From positions 83,178 to 147,177 of the forward strand of contig NZ_QMFB01000022.1 in the NCBI RefSeq assembly GCF_003285015.1: a DNA stretch of 64,000 bases, given 5' to 3'. Under the pieces are notes generated by a model, which saw only the letters and a program-made list of their open reading frames with translations, had not been told where the DNA came from and did no database searches. Position 1 is the first letter of the stretch. Each line of letters begins with the position of its first letter. The translations under genes and the position numbers were made by a program. This DNA comes from Paenibacillus contaminans (lineage in GTDB: Bacteria; Bacillota; Bacilli; Paenibacillales; NBRC-103111). Positions 1 through 7,330 of the stretch are shown here, in pieces.

Positions 1-44
1 AGCCCGCCCCGGCGTTCCTCGATTAACAGCTCGCTCTTGCTCAT
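1..44 (-). CDS. Partial CDS, N-terminal 14 residues only
   Basis: A leftward ATG at 42-44 is preceded by GGAGG with 8-nt spacing, and the frame (MSKSELLIEERRGG) stays open to the window edge. This is a well-formed gene start, but too little protein is visible to name a family. The structured repeat at 81-160 lies just upstream. Confidence 0.55.
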   Translation of the reverse strand, partial: MSKSELLIEERRGG

Positions 45-80
45 GATGTGATCCTCCCAGGTCGTTATTAAAAATACAAA

Positions 81-160
81 GATAAACGACTTCGCCGTCC
101 TAAACGCTTTCGAAGAAAGCGGCTTCGCAAGCATAAGCTAAGGACAGGCGCGTTTACCGC
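81..160 (+). repeat. Dispersed structured intergenic repeat, copy 1
   Basis: About 80 bp that recurs at 63781-63860 and, shortened, at 11184-11230. The ends pair (TAAACG with CGTTTA) around two inner hairpins: a CGACTTCGCCG-like hairpin and CGCTTTC-GAA-GAAAGCG. The arrangement suggests a folded single-strand element rather than coding sequence. Confidence 0.6.
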
Positions 161-189
161 AGGTCTAGAGCCACTTCCACGACATACTT

Positions 190-303
190 TCTGCCCTGAA
201 ATAACGTTATTTCATTCATCAGTGGTGCCGCGAAACGGCATCGAAGTCTGCCCTGAAATAACGTTATTTCATTCATCAGTGGTGCCGCGAAACGGCATCG
301 AAG
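190..303. repeat. Tandem 57-bp repeat, two exact copies
   Basis: Copies 190-246 and 247-303 are identical, followed by four more bases of a third. Each unit carries a perfect 18-bp palindrome (TGAAATAACGTTATTTCA) and a small hairpin (TGCCG-CGAAA-CGGCA). A short reading frame crosses it on the minus strand but has no gene-like start and only mirrors the repeat. It lies downstream of cutC. Confidence 0.75.
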
Positions 304-397
304 TCTGATAGACGGATAAAACGGTTTCGTTTCGCATTGCACGAACCCCGGCGCCCGGAGTTTCGCTGCAAGACGGCGGTCGGTCTACCGCATGCGT

Positions 398-412
398 GCC
401 GGCCCCGCCGGC
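398..412 (-). terminator. GC hairpin directly after cutC
   Basis: A perfect 6-bp stem (GCCGGC-CCC-GCCGGC) abuts the cutC stop codon. No T-run follows, so it may be only a weak or Rho-assisted terminator. Confidence 0.3.
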
Positions 413-1102
413 TTACGCCTTCGCGACGATGCTTGCCGCCGCTTGCAGCCGTTCGGGATCGATCGTCTGCAGCGCGTCTCCTTGCAGCCGCACGCCGGTC
501 CCCATATGCACTTCGCTTACGCCGGTTTCGCGAATGAACGATGCCAGCGTATCGACGTTCAGCCCGCTGCCTGCAAGCAGCGTAATCGACCGCTCTTTGC
601 ATAGCTTGTCCAATTTTTGGATTTGCACTACGGCATCCAAAGCGCTCGGTTTTCCGCCCGAGGTCAAAATACGGCGAATTTGCGGATACCCTCCGAGCAC
701 ATGAAGAGCCGCTTCCTGGTCGGTCGCTTCGTCGAACGCGCGATGGAAGGTTACCGATAACCCTTCCGCTGCTTCCAAAAGACGCTTAAGTGCAGGCTCG
801 TCGACTTCCCGTCCTGCCGTAAGCGTTCCGAGCACGATGCCCGCCGCTCCAAGCTTGCCGATTGCGCGAATATCCGCAAGCATCGTTTGGAGATCGTCTT
901 CGTCATAGCAAAAAGAGTTCGCGTGCGGTCTCACCATAACGTGAACCGGTATACGAACGGCTCCCAATACGCGCTCGATAAGCCCTATGCTTGGCGTAAC
1001 GCCGCCTTCCCGGATGCCCGAAATGAGCTCGATCCGGTGCGCGCCGTTCGCTTCGGCCAGCTTCGCGTCCGCGACGCTCGTTGCGATTACTTCCAGCAGC
1101 AT
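413..1102 (-). CDS. cutC: Copper homeostasis protein CutC
   Basis: A 229-aa protein covering the full CutC TIM-barrel family. It opens with the family pattern LLEVIATSVADAKLAEANGA, followed by RIELIS, EGGVTPS, VMVRPH and FHRAFDEA blocks and ends in the GSGLNVDT-like region. CutC proteins are linked to copper tolerance, though the biochemical role of bacterial CutC remains debated. The ATG start has AAGGAA upstream. The gene is monocistronic; the TetR gene upstream in the same direction ends in its own terminator. Confidence 0.93.
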   Translation of the reverse strand: MLLEVIATSVADAKLAEANGAHRIELISGIREGGVTPSIGLIERVLGAVRIPVHVMVRPHANSFCYDEDDLQTMLADIRAIGKLGAAGIVLGTLTAGREVDEPALKRLLEAAEGLSVTFHRAFDEATDQEAALHVLGGYPQIRRILTSGGKPSALDAVVQIQKLDKLCKERSITLLAGSGLNVDTLASFIRETGVSEVHMGTGVRLQGDALQTIDPERLQAAASIVAKA

Positions 1103-1288
1103 AACGATTCCTTCTTTCCGGAGTGAATTTCCGCGGGCCCGGCCTTCACGCCGAACTGCCCGTTATAGCGTCATAAAATATATATGGCGTACGTTTAGCC
1201 TGCCTGCGCAGTCTTCCGCCGATCTACCTTGTGACGACTGCATTCTACCATAAGCGCGCATGAAATAAAAATGGAAAATCACAAAAAA

Positions 1289-1329
1289 CGCAATCGGCCT
1301 CCCGATCGTCATGACGGGCGGTCATTGCG
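1289..1329 (-). terminator. Rho-independent terminator of the TetR gene
   Basis: Read leftward, a CGCAAT...ATTGCG hairpin with an inner CCGCC/GGGAGG-type stem is followed by six T. The hairpin begins inside the last codons of the TetR gene. Confidence 0.75.
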
Positions 1330-1942
1330 TTTCGAGGCCGGACTCTTTCTTTTGCGCCATCAAAGCGTCCAGATGATACGTGACGATGCGGGTAATATCG
1401 TCCGGCTTCACAAGCTCCGGGCGCATAACCCCATGAACGACGAGCCCGTCCACCAGCGCATGCAGCCGCATGGCTTCGAGCTTCGGATCGATGCCGGGCT
1501 TCGCCAGCTTCAGCTCGATCGCCGAGTCCACGATATGCCGGAAAAAGGCGAAAAGCGAATCGTGTACCTCATCGCTAAGCAAACGAAGCTTTGGATGCGC
1601 AAGCGAGTTTCCCGTAAAAGCAAGCCAAACCTCGCATTCGGCTAGCCGCTCTTCGTCCAGCGGGACCAACTCCCCGATAATCGTCTCCATATCGGTGCGG
1701 GGATCCCCGCTTAGTGCCATCCCCTTCATTCTTTTTGTGACCCGTTCGGAAACAAGCCGCATCGAAAAAGCAAGCAGCTCGGACTGCGTTACAAAATAGT
1801 GCCGCAGCGAGCCGAGCGACATCCCGGCTTCCTCTGCGACCCTGCGCACGGAAACTCCCTCCAGCCCATCGCGCCGTATGATGCGCCAAGCCGCTTCCGC
1901 AAGCTGTTCCCGACGTTGATCGTGATCTACAATTTTCGGCAT
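1322..1942 (-). CDS. TetR/AcrR-family transcriptional regulator
   Basis: A 206-aa protein with an N-terminal TetR helix-turn-helix at about residues 9-55 (LAEAAWRIIRRDGLEGVSVR, then AEEAGMSLGSLRHYF). The C-terminal ligand domain resembles the BetI-like TetR subgroup. It is transcribed divergently from the membrane protein at 2252. An 18-bp palindrome sits about 62 nt upstream of the start, so autoregulation and control of the divergent gene are likely. The ribosome binding site is weak. The effector cannot be told from sequence. Confidence 0.9.
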   Translation of the reverse strand: MPKIVDHDQRREQLAEAAWRIIRRDGLEGVSVRRVAEEAGMSLGSLRHYFVTQSELLAFSMRLVSERVTKRMKGMALSGDPRTDMETIIGELVPLDEERLAECEVWLAFTGNSLAHPKLRLLSDEVHDSLFAFFRHIVDSAIELKLAKPGIDPKLEAMRLHALVDGLVVHGVMRPELVKPDDITRIVTYHLDALMAQKKESGLETQ

Positions 1943-2003
1943 GTTAATAGTTTAGCATGGATTGTTTTTTTAATACAGAAGTGCTAAAATAACTTCGATC
2001 TTT

Positions 2004-2021
2004 ATAATACATTTGTATTAT
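2004..2021. promoter_or_regulatory. Palindromic operator candidate in divergent region
   Basis: ATAATACA-TT-TGTATTAT is a perfect 8+2+8 inverted repeat between the TetR gene and the divergent membrane gene, a usual place for a TetR-family operator. The rest of 1943-2251 shows no gene. Confidence 0.55.
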
Positions 2022-2251
2022 TAAAACTCTAATCCGGGACGCCCGAAGTTTCTCACTGAAGAAGCGACGCCCGCAACAAAGCATTTCTTAAGTTTCAAGC
2101 AACCCTTAGCACGTTGTCGCGCTGTTGGCGCTAGGTGACGACGCTGCCGTTTTTGCTGCACGATCAAGGTCCCGTCCACAAGGGAACTCTCTCCGTCGGC
2201 CCCGCTGGTCGCCCTAACGCCCTAAATCGTCTTTCTCAAGGAGTGTCGCTT

Positions 2252-2788
2252 ATGATAACCGCATTTATAATCGGCTGTGAAATCGGGTTTTGGCTGTTCG
2301 TCATCGCCGGCCTCGTGTGCCGCTACCCGCTGCGCAAGAAACGGCTCGGCGCGCTGCTGTTGTTCTGTACACCGTTAGTCGATTTGATTCTCATCATCGC
2401 GACCGTCGCCGATTTGCGAAGCGGCGCCGTCGCCACAACGGTTCACGGCATCGCCGCGATCTACATCGGCGTCTCCGTCGCCTACGGGCACCGAATGATT
2501 CAATGGGCGGACGTCCGGTTCGCGCACCGTTTCGCCGGCGGCCCCAAGCCGCTCCCCAAGCCCAAGTACGGCTCGGAGCATGCAAGCTACGAGCGCCGCA
2601 TGTGGCTTCTGCACCTTATCGCATGGGGGATCGGCTGCCTTGTTTTGTACGCCATGATCTTGATTGTAGGCGATGCAAGCCGAACCGAAAGCCTGATGGG
2701 CACGCTGCGGCTGTGGTCGGTCATCGTCGGCATCGACTTCCTCTACAGCTTCAGCTTCACGCTGTGGCCGCGAAAGGCAAAAGCGTAA
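2252..2788 (+). CDS. Conserved integral membrane protein
   Basis: 178 aa from an ATG with AAGGAG about 8 nt upstream; the open frame begins earlier (2135) without a good ribosome site. There are about four to five hydrophobic segments: near residues 1-22, 30-50, 58-78, 120-145 and 152-172. A conserved-looking cytosolic loop contains RFAGGPKPLPKPKYG. It resembles uncharacterised membrane proteins of Bacilli such as the YmcC type (from memory, not confirmed). The divergent TetR gene is the likely regulator. Function unknown. Confidence 0.8.
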   Translation: MITAFIIGCEIGFWLFVIAGLVCRYPLRKKRLGALLLFCTPLVDLILIIATVADLRSGAVATTVHGIAAIYIGVSVAYGHRMIQWADVRFAHRFAGGPKPLPKPKYGSEHASYERRMWLLHLIAWGIGCLVLYAMILIVGDASRTESLMGTLRLWSVIVGIDFLYSFSFTLWPRKAKA

Positions 2789-2898
2789 AAAGACACTGCG
2801 AGCCGGCCGTTTTAATACTAAGATGAGGCAATAGTGCCCTATGCGTACCCGCATTTTGAATGCGGGTCCTTTCATGAAGAGGAAGAAAAAATATATAT

Positions 2899-3090
2899 GG
2901 TTTTTCATATACACTCATCGAGAAGCCTGTATGGAGTAAATTGAATTCGGTTTTTCTTATACAGATGTCGAGAAACGTGCGTTTGAAGAAAATGTATTCA
3001 ATTTTTCTTATATATTTATCGAGAAACCCGCTAATAGAGCCAAATATATGCGATTTTTCGTATTCATACATCGTAAACCAACGTATGGGC
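2899..3090. repeat. Degenerate tandem repeat, about 51-bp period
   Basis: Four diverged copies start at 2899, 2949, 3000 and 3052. Each has a (G/A)(G/A)TTTTTC block followed about 18 nt later by TCGAGAA or a variant. Spacings are 50, 51 and 52 bp. The minus strand reads as a 17-residue periodic peptide, but the changing period breaks the repeat's own frame, so coding is unlikely. The remaining sequence to 3200 shows nothing else. Confidence 0.6.
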
Positions 3091-3206
3091 AAATGCAGGA
3101 GGGTTTTGTGAAAATCCGGTGCTGCTCTTTCAGCTGCGTTTGATATCCTTCCAAACTCTACTTTCAGCCCCCTATCCAGCCTATCGCTCCTTCTCGTAAA
3201 TCAAAA

Positions 3207-3257
3207 AAAGAAGCCTCCCAACTCGCTCCGCTTGCACAGCGAGTTGGGGGCTTCTTT
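3207..3257. terminator. Strong bidirectional terminator
   Basis: AAAGAAGCC...ACTCGCT pairs with AGCGAGT...GGCTTCTTT over about 20 bp with one bulge, flanked by A and T runs. It serves the rightward membrane gene and the leftward peptide cassette. The 230 bp between it and the exporter stop codon are GC-rich and show no gene. Confidence 0.8.
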
Positions 3258-3485
3258 GAACTTTTCCGCACCGCGTGCGCCTCCCGGCGCGCGGTGCCAT
3301 CGCGGCACGCGGTGCTCGGTCACACGTCGGCGGTCAAACCTCCTGCGTCAACTTGCGGCGACTGCGACGTCGCCGAATGCCGCCTGCCCCAATGGCTGCG
3401 AAGAGCTGCCCGTAGAACTCGCACCGCGCAGCTCACAGCTTCACGGCGCTGCATTGCATGCGGCTGCCGGCCGCATACAGCCGCC

Positions 3486-5276
3486 TTACACGGCAGCCGC
3501 AGCCTTCTCCGGAAGCGGTTCGCTCCGGAATTGATGCTCGTACAGCCGCGCATACAACGGGCAGCGCGCGAGCAGTTCGGCATGCCTCCCTTGGTCGACG
3601 ACGCGCCCCGACTCGAGGACGACGATCCTATCCGCGTTCAGGATCGTCGAGAGCCGATGCGCGATCATTAGCGTCGTCCTCCCGGCGGCAAGCCTCGCGA
3701 GCGCTTCCTGCACGAGCTGCTCGCTCTCGCCGTCGAGCGCGCTCGTCGCTTCGTCAAGCAGCAGCACCGGCGCGTCCCAGAGCAGCGCGCGCGCTATGGC
3801 GAGCCGCTGCCGCTGGCCGCCGGACAGCTTGCCTCCGCGCTCGCCGACCTCCGTGTCGTAGCCTTCGGGCAGCGACATAATAAAATCATGCGCATTCGCA
3901 TGTTTTGCCGCCGCAATGAGTTCCGTCTCCGCAGCTTCCGGCTTGGCGTACAGCAGATTATCCCGTATGCTGCCGCTGAACAAATACGTATCCTGCGGAA
4001 CATAACCGAGCCGAGCGGTCAATTCGGAGCGTCCGATCGTTTTCACATCGCAGCCGTCCATTGCAACGTAACCCGACTCGGGCGTATAAAAGCCGAGAAG
4101 AAGGTGGAACAGCGTCGTTTTCCCGGCGCCGCTCGGACCGACTAACGCGACGGTTTGGCCAGCAGGCACGTCGAACGAGCAGTTGTCCAGCACCTGGGCC
4201 GAATCTGCGGACTCCCCGTAGCGAAAGCTTACCCGCTCGAAACGAATACCCTCGAGCAGCGGCTTCTGGCGTGTCCGCTGCGGGAGCTCGCCGGTTTCCG
4301 GCTTGGCGTCGAGCAGCTCGAATATTCGCTCCGACGCGGCCAGCGAGCGCTGCATCGCATTCCACACGCCCGACAGCCCGGACAAAGGCGAAACAAGCTG
4401 ACGCAGCAGCATGACGAACCCCATCAATGTGCCGACGGTTAATTTGCCTTGCGCGATGAAAATCGAACCGACGCCAAGACTAAAAAGGAACAATGCCGTC
4501 CCGAAGGAAGAGCTGCCCGCTCTGTAAAAGCTGAAAGCCTTCGCTTCCTTCTGCTCCAGCTTATACAAGCGCTCCGTATCCCGCTCGTAGCGTTCCGCAA
4601 ACTGCCGCCCAAGCGCGAACGTCCGCACGATCAGCTGTCCGGCGATCGTATCGGCGACAAAGCCGGTCAGCCGTCCAAGCTCGTTTTGCACCGTTCTGCC
4701 GTTCCGTCGCAGCCAGTTCCCCATCAGCGAGCCGGCCCCCAATGCGAGCGGACCAAGCAGCAAGCAAAGCAGGGCGAGCTGCCAATTGAGCGTAAACAAA
4801 TAAACGAGCGCCATTCCCGCCATCAGCGGCATTTGAATGAGCGCCAGCAAGCTGTAGCCCATTGCGTTTTCCATCGCTTGAAGGTCGTTCGTCAGCCGCG
4901 ACAGCAGATCGCCGGAATGCCGCTCCGAGTAGAAACGGACAGGCTGCTTCAACAAATGGCGGTAAACGTCGTTGCTCAGCATTTTCCTCACTTTATTCAC
5001 GGTCATAGCTTGCAGGTATGAATTTGCGAAGATCGTCAGTCCGCTCACGGCCACGAACACTGCTCCGACCGCAAGCAGCAGCTTGAGCCGGCCCATGTCT
5101 GCGGCGACGGCAGCATCCGTAACGTGCATGATCAGCCAGGCAAAAAACAGCGAACTGCCTATGTCCAAGAATAAAATGAGGAACAGTGCCGCATACATCC
5201 AGCCATGCCGCTTCACATACGGGAGCAGCCGGAAAAGCGGACGATACGATTCGTATAAGCGAAGTATCGCCTTCAC
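3486..5276 (-). CDS. ABC exporter, fused permease and ATPase
   Basis: A 596-aa half-transporter of the MsbA/LmrA type and last gene of the peptide cassette. Six membrane helices occupy residues 1-310. The ATPase domain has Walker A GPSGAGKTT, a Q-loop (YVPQDTYLF), the signature LSGGQRQRLAIARALL, Walker B VLLLDEATSALD and the H-loop (IAHRLST). There is no N-terminal C39 peptidase domain, so leader cleavage must be done elsewhere, presumably by the adjacent S24/S26 peptidase. The start is GTG overlapping the previous stop (GTGA); its GGGAG motif is too close for normal initiation, which suggests translational coupling. Role in exporting the cassette's peptide is inferred from context. Confidence 0.92.
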   Translation of the reverse strand: MKAILRLYESYRPLFRLLPYVKRHGWMYAALFLILFLDIGSSLFFAWLIMHVTDAAVAADMGRLKLLLAVGAVFVAVSGLTIFANSYLQAMTVNKVRKMLSNDVYRHLLKQPVRFYSERHSGDLLSRLTNDLQAMENAMGYSLLALIQMPLMAGMALVYLFTLNWQLALLCLLLGPLALGAGSLMGNWLRRNGRTVQNELGRLTGFVADTIAGQLIVRTFALGRQFAERYERDTERLYKLEQKEAKAFSFYRAGSSSFGTALFLFSLGVGSIFIAQGKLTVGTLMGFVMLLRQLVSPLSGLSGVWNAMQRSLAASERIFELLDAKPETGELPQRTRQKPLLEGIRFERVSFRYGESADSAQVLDNCSFDVPAGQTVALVGPSGAGKTTLFHLLLGFYTPESGYVAMDGCDVKTIGRSELTARLGYVPQDTYLFSGSIRDNLLYAKPEAAETELIAAAKHANAHDFIMSLPEGYDTEVGERGGKLSGGQRQRLAIARALLWDAPVLLLDEATSALDGESEQLVQEALARLAAGRTTLMIAHRLSTILNADRIVVLESGRVVDQGRHAELLARCPLYARLYEHQFRSEPLPEKAAAAV

Positions 5277-5770
5277 CTCCCGGCCCGATTATCCGAAGCT
5301 CTGCGTTTGGCAGGCCTCCATCGTTTGTAGGCGAGAACCAGCCGCAGCAGCCGCCACATCCGGGGGACGCGGACCGTCAATACGCCCCACATCCGCGGAA
5401 GCAGGCCTTCCATGCGAATCATCCGCCGCGGAGCCGTCCGTATGAGCGTCAGCTTGCCGATAATTTGCTGCGAACGAATCGGTTCGTCCGGAAATTTATT
5501 CGTATCGCCTTTGCACACGTAGTAATTTTCGCCCTGTTTGCTGTACTGCGATAAATAGCGATGACCGACAAGATGGCCATCCTTGGTAACGAACAGCAGC
5601 ACGTCGCCTTTGCGGACGGTATCCGGCACTACGGGCTCGAAGCGGCAAAGATCGCCTTCACGGATCAAAGGATACATGCTGTCGCCGACCGAGGCAATTT
5701 CCAGAAACCCCTGCTTTCTGAGATGCTGGGACAAAAGCTGCGTCTCGATCGCTCTCGCTCTAGCCGGCAT
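5273..5770 (-). CDS. S24/S26 signal-peptidase-like protein
   Basis: A 165-aa protein with the S26 box SVGDSMYPLIREGD at about residues 27-40 (nucleophile Ser in GDSM), a GDVLLF block, then GHRY and the KGDTN box. The pattern fits the SipW/ER-type group that uses a Ser-His dyad. The C-terminal quarter is rich in Arg, Trp and Leu and could lie on the membrane. It overlaps the PqqD gene by 11 bp and the exporter by 3 bp. Related genes occur in peptide-modification clusters; here it is the only leader-peptidase candidate. That role is inference. Confidence 0.85.
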   Translation of the reverse strand: MPARARAIETQLLSQHLRKQGFLEIASVGDSMYPLIREGDLCRFEPVVPDTVRKGDVLLFVTKDGHLVGHRYLSQYSKQGENYYVCKGDTNKFPDEPIRSQQIIGKLTLIRTAPRRMIRMEGLLPRMWGVLTVRVPRMWRLLRLVLAYKRWRPAKRRASDNRAGR

Positions 5771-6041
5771 GCTCGATCAATTCGGCGATTTCCAGCTCCG
5801 CGAGGAATAGCTTGACATCCTGCAAAGCGATCTCTTCGCTGATGTCGTAGCGCTCCTGCAGCTTCCTGGCGAGCGACATCACGTCCCCGTCTTCCTTCAG
5901 CTCTGCCCAGATAAAGCCGCCCACCTCGTTCATTTTGGTCACCGTCAGCTTTGCGGTATTCATCACGATCCACTCCTCGCCGACCGCGACCGCTTCCATT
6001 TGCATCGTCCGTTTATACATGGTTGTTGTGTTCATATTCAT
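5760..6041 (-). CDS. PqqD-like peptide recognition protein
   Basis: A 93-aa protein with the PqqD fold pattern: a beta region with VNMN-like start residues and AVGEEWIVMNTAKLTVTKMN, the EVGGFIW helix, then a helical tail (ISEEIALQDVKLFLAELEIA). PqqD domains (RiPP recognition elements, lasso B1) bind precursor leaders and deliver them to modifying enzymes. The ATG overlaps the kinase stop (ATGA) and has GGGAG upstream. It probably binds the leader encoded at 7129-7257. Confidence 0.85.
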   Translation of the reverse strand: MNMNTTTMYKRTMQMEAVAVGEEWIVMNTAKLTVTKMNEVGGFIWAELKEDGDVMSLARKLQERYDISEEIALQDVKLFLAELEIAELIEHAG

Positions 6042-6829
6042 GATATCTTCTCCCAGAACGTATTGTTTTTTTGAAAATGCAGCTCGTAAACGGGCACCGT
6101 CACTACCATTTCGCGCAGCATGCCGAGCACCTTGCTCGTTTCCTTCGCATCGTGCGCCCAGAAAAACACTTTATCCAGCAAATGCATGATGCCTTCCGAC
6201 GAGCGGATTTGCTTGCGCTCCACCTGGCTCGACTGAATAAGCAGATGAATGCCGCCCAGCCGGCAGATGCGCCCCTCGTACATGGACATCAGCTCGCTTC
6301 GAAATGGCGAATCGTAAACGAGTATGCCGTCCGGCGTTATTTTGACCAGGGATGCTTCGTCGGATAAAAGCGGACGCGGAGCGGAAAGCTTGGCCACCGT
6401 CGACTTGCCCGCGCCGGATTGCCCTGCGAACAAATACGCCTGGCCGTCCTCAATGACGCATGACGAATGGATCATCAGCCCCCAGCCGATATGTACGATA
6501 TACGCGCAATACAAATTCATAAAAGCATGCTTGAGAGAAAGCTCATTGTAAGCGACGATGTTCGCCGTCCGGTAAGAGGCGTCGGTTTCGATCCGGTAGT
6601 CAAGGCGGTTGTAGATGATGGTGCTGCCTTCTGTCGTAATCGTGACGGCATAATCCGGCGACGGTTCGCCATAGCCCAGCTCGGCATCCACGACGAGGTC
6701 GGCGGTCAGCACGCTTTCCGCGTCTGCCCGGCATTTCTCGAACATTTGATTGAGCGCTGCGACGATCGCTTCCGATTCGGTGCGGACGATCGCCGTGTGC
6801 TCGCCGATTTCCGTTTTGAGTATATGCAT
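6038..6829 (-). CDS. HPr-kinase-like (HprK) peptide kinase candidate
   Basis: A 263-aa protein whose central P-loop GQSGAGKST (around residues 135-143) is followed by LLSDEASLVK, as in HPr-kinase-like proteins of RiPP clusters. It lacks the length of true HPr kinase/phosphorylase and is not next to ptsH. In paeninodin-type lasso clusters, kinases of this kind phosphorylate a C-terminal Ser of the precursor; the precursor here does end in Ser. AGAGGA lies upstream of the ATG. The 299-bp gap to the precursor gene carries only a hairpin. Confidence 0.85.
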   Translation of the reverse strand: MHILKTEIGEHTAIVRTESEAIVAALNQMFEKCRADAESVLTADLVVDAELGYGEPSPDYAVTITTEGSTIIYNRLDYRIETDASYRTANIVAYNELSLKHAFMNLYCAYIVHIGWGLMIHSSCVIEDGQAYLFAGQSGAGKSTVAKLSAPRPLLSDEASLVKITPDGILVYDSPFRSELMSMYEGRICRLGGIHLLIQSSQVERKQIRSSEGIMHLLDKVFFWAHDAKETSKVLGMLREMVVTVPVYELHFQKNNTFWEKIS

Positions 6830-6979
6830 AATCGATATCCTCTTTCTTTATAGGTTCTTATATAGGACAGATTGAACGGTATGCGCGGCATCCGGGCATT
6901 TCCGTCCTCTGAGGTTTCTTTTTTCGGCTCGTGATTATAAAAAAAGGACGTTTCGTGCAGCAGGTGTCGGAGTGGACAA

Positions 6980-7013
6980 GGGACGCCCGGAAACATTCCA
7001 TTTCGGACATCCC
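6980..7013 (-). promoter_or_regulatory. Intercistronic hairpin after precursor gene
   Basis: In the leftward transcript GGGATGTCCGAAA pairs with TTTCCGGGCGTCCC around a 7-nt loop: 13 pairs, two of them G-U, with one bulge. A T-run follows only about 35 nt later (6939-6945), so this is not a classical terminator. It may attenuate or stabilise the precursor message. The rest of 6830-7128 shows no supported gene. Confidence 0.5.
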
Positions 7014-7128
7014 TCATGAGCCTATGATCGAAATTAGCTTCGCTATTACGCGGCGCTCCCGTCATGCGGAAACCAAGGAGCTTTGCGGTCCAGGCACTTC
7101 ATCCATCCAATGTGTTTGGCCGGAAGTA

Positions 7129-7257
7129 TTAACTCCAGAAATTCCCACCCGGTCCGCCGCCATCTCCGCCGCCGTTATCGTTGCCCGACGCCTTCGTTTC
7201 GAAGCTCACCTTCTGATGAGACAATACGCTAGGTGGTGCATATGGTTTTTTTGTCAT
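7129..7257 (-). CDS. Small Gly-rich RiPP precursor candidate
   Basis: A 42-aa peptide starting MTKKPYAPPSVLSHQ. The start has an ideal site (GGAGGTG, 6-nt spacing); an upstream in-frame extension lies in promoter sequence. Residues 1-22 look like a leader: Y6, P8, P9, V11 and FET (19-21) echo the Y-x-x-P-x-L...T leader motif recognised by PqqD/B1 proteins. Residues 24-42 are a Gly/Asn/Asp-rich core (SGNDNGGGDGG then GPGGNFWS) without Cys, ending in Ser. First gene of the cassette with kinase, PqqD, peptidase and exporter. Precursor status is inferred from size, leader and context. Confidence 0.8.
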   Translation of the reverse strand: MTKKPYAPPSVLSHQKVSFETKASGNDNGGGDGGGPGGNFWS

Positions 7258-7300
7258 TTCGTTCACCTCCGACTCTTGATTGAATGAGGACCACATGCCC

Positions 7301-7329
7301 ATAATATGATACATATTGTATCGTGTCAA
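7301..7329 (-). promoter_or_regulatory. SigA-type promoter with spacer palindrome
   Basis: Read leftward: TTGACA (7324-7329), a 17-bp spacer, then TATTAT (7301-7306), about 44 nt before the precursor start. The spacer contains the inverted repeat GATACA-ATA-TGTATC (7308-7322), placed where a bound repressor would block RNA polymerase. Confidence 0.8.
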
Positions 7330-7330
7330 G

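Noticed and set aside
2757..3092. A 111-codon leftward frame with 17-residue periodicity
   Set aside because: The DNA period drifts (50-52 bp) and would break the repeat frame; no start site. Kept as a DNA repeat.
6706..7065. A leftward frame between precursor and kinase genes
   Set aside because: It overlaps the kinase gene in another frame, has no ribosome site, and the region is better explained by the hairpin.
3486..7257. A standard lasso peptide cluster
   Set aside because: No asparagine-synthetase-like cyclase and no transglutaminase-like B2 protease are present, and the core is too Gly-rich without an obvious ring acceptor placement.
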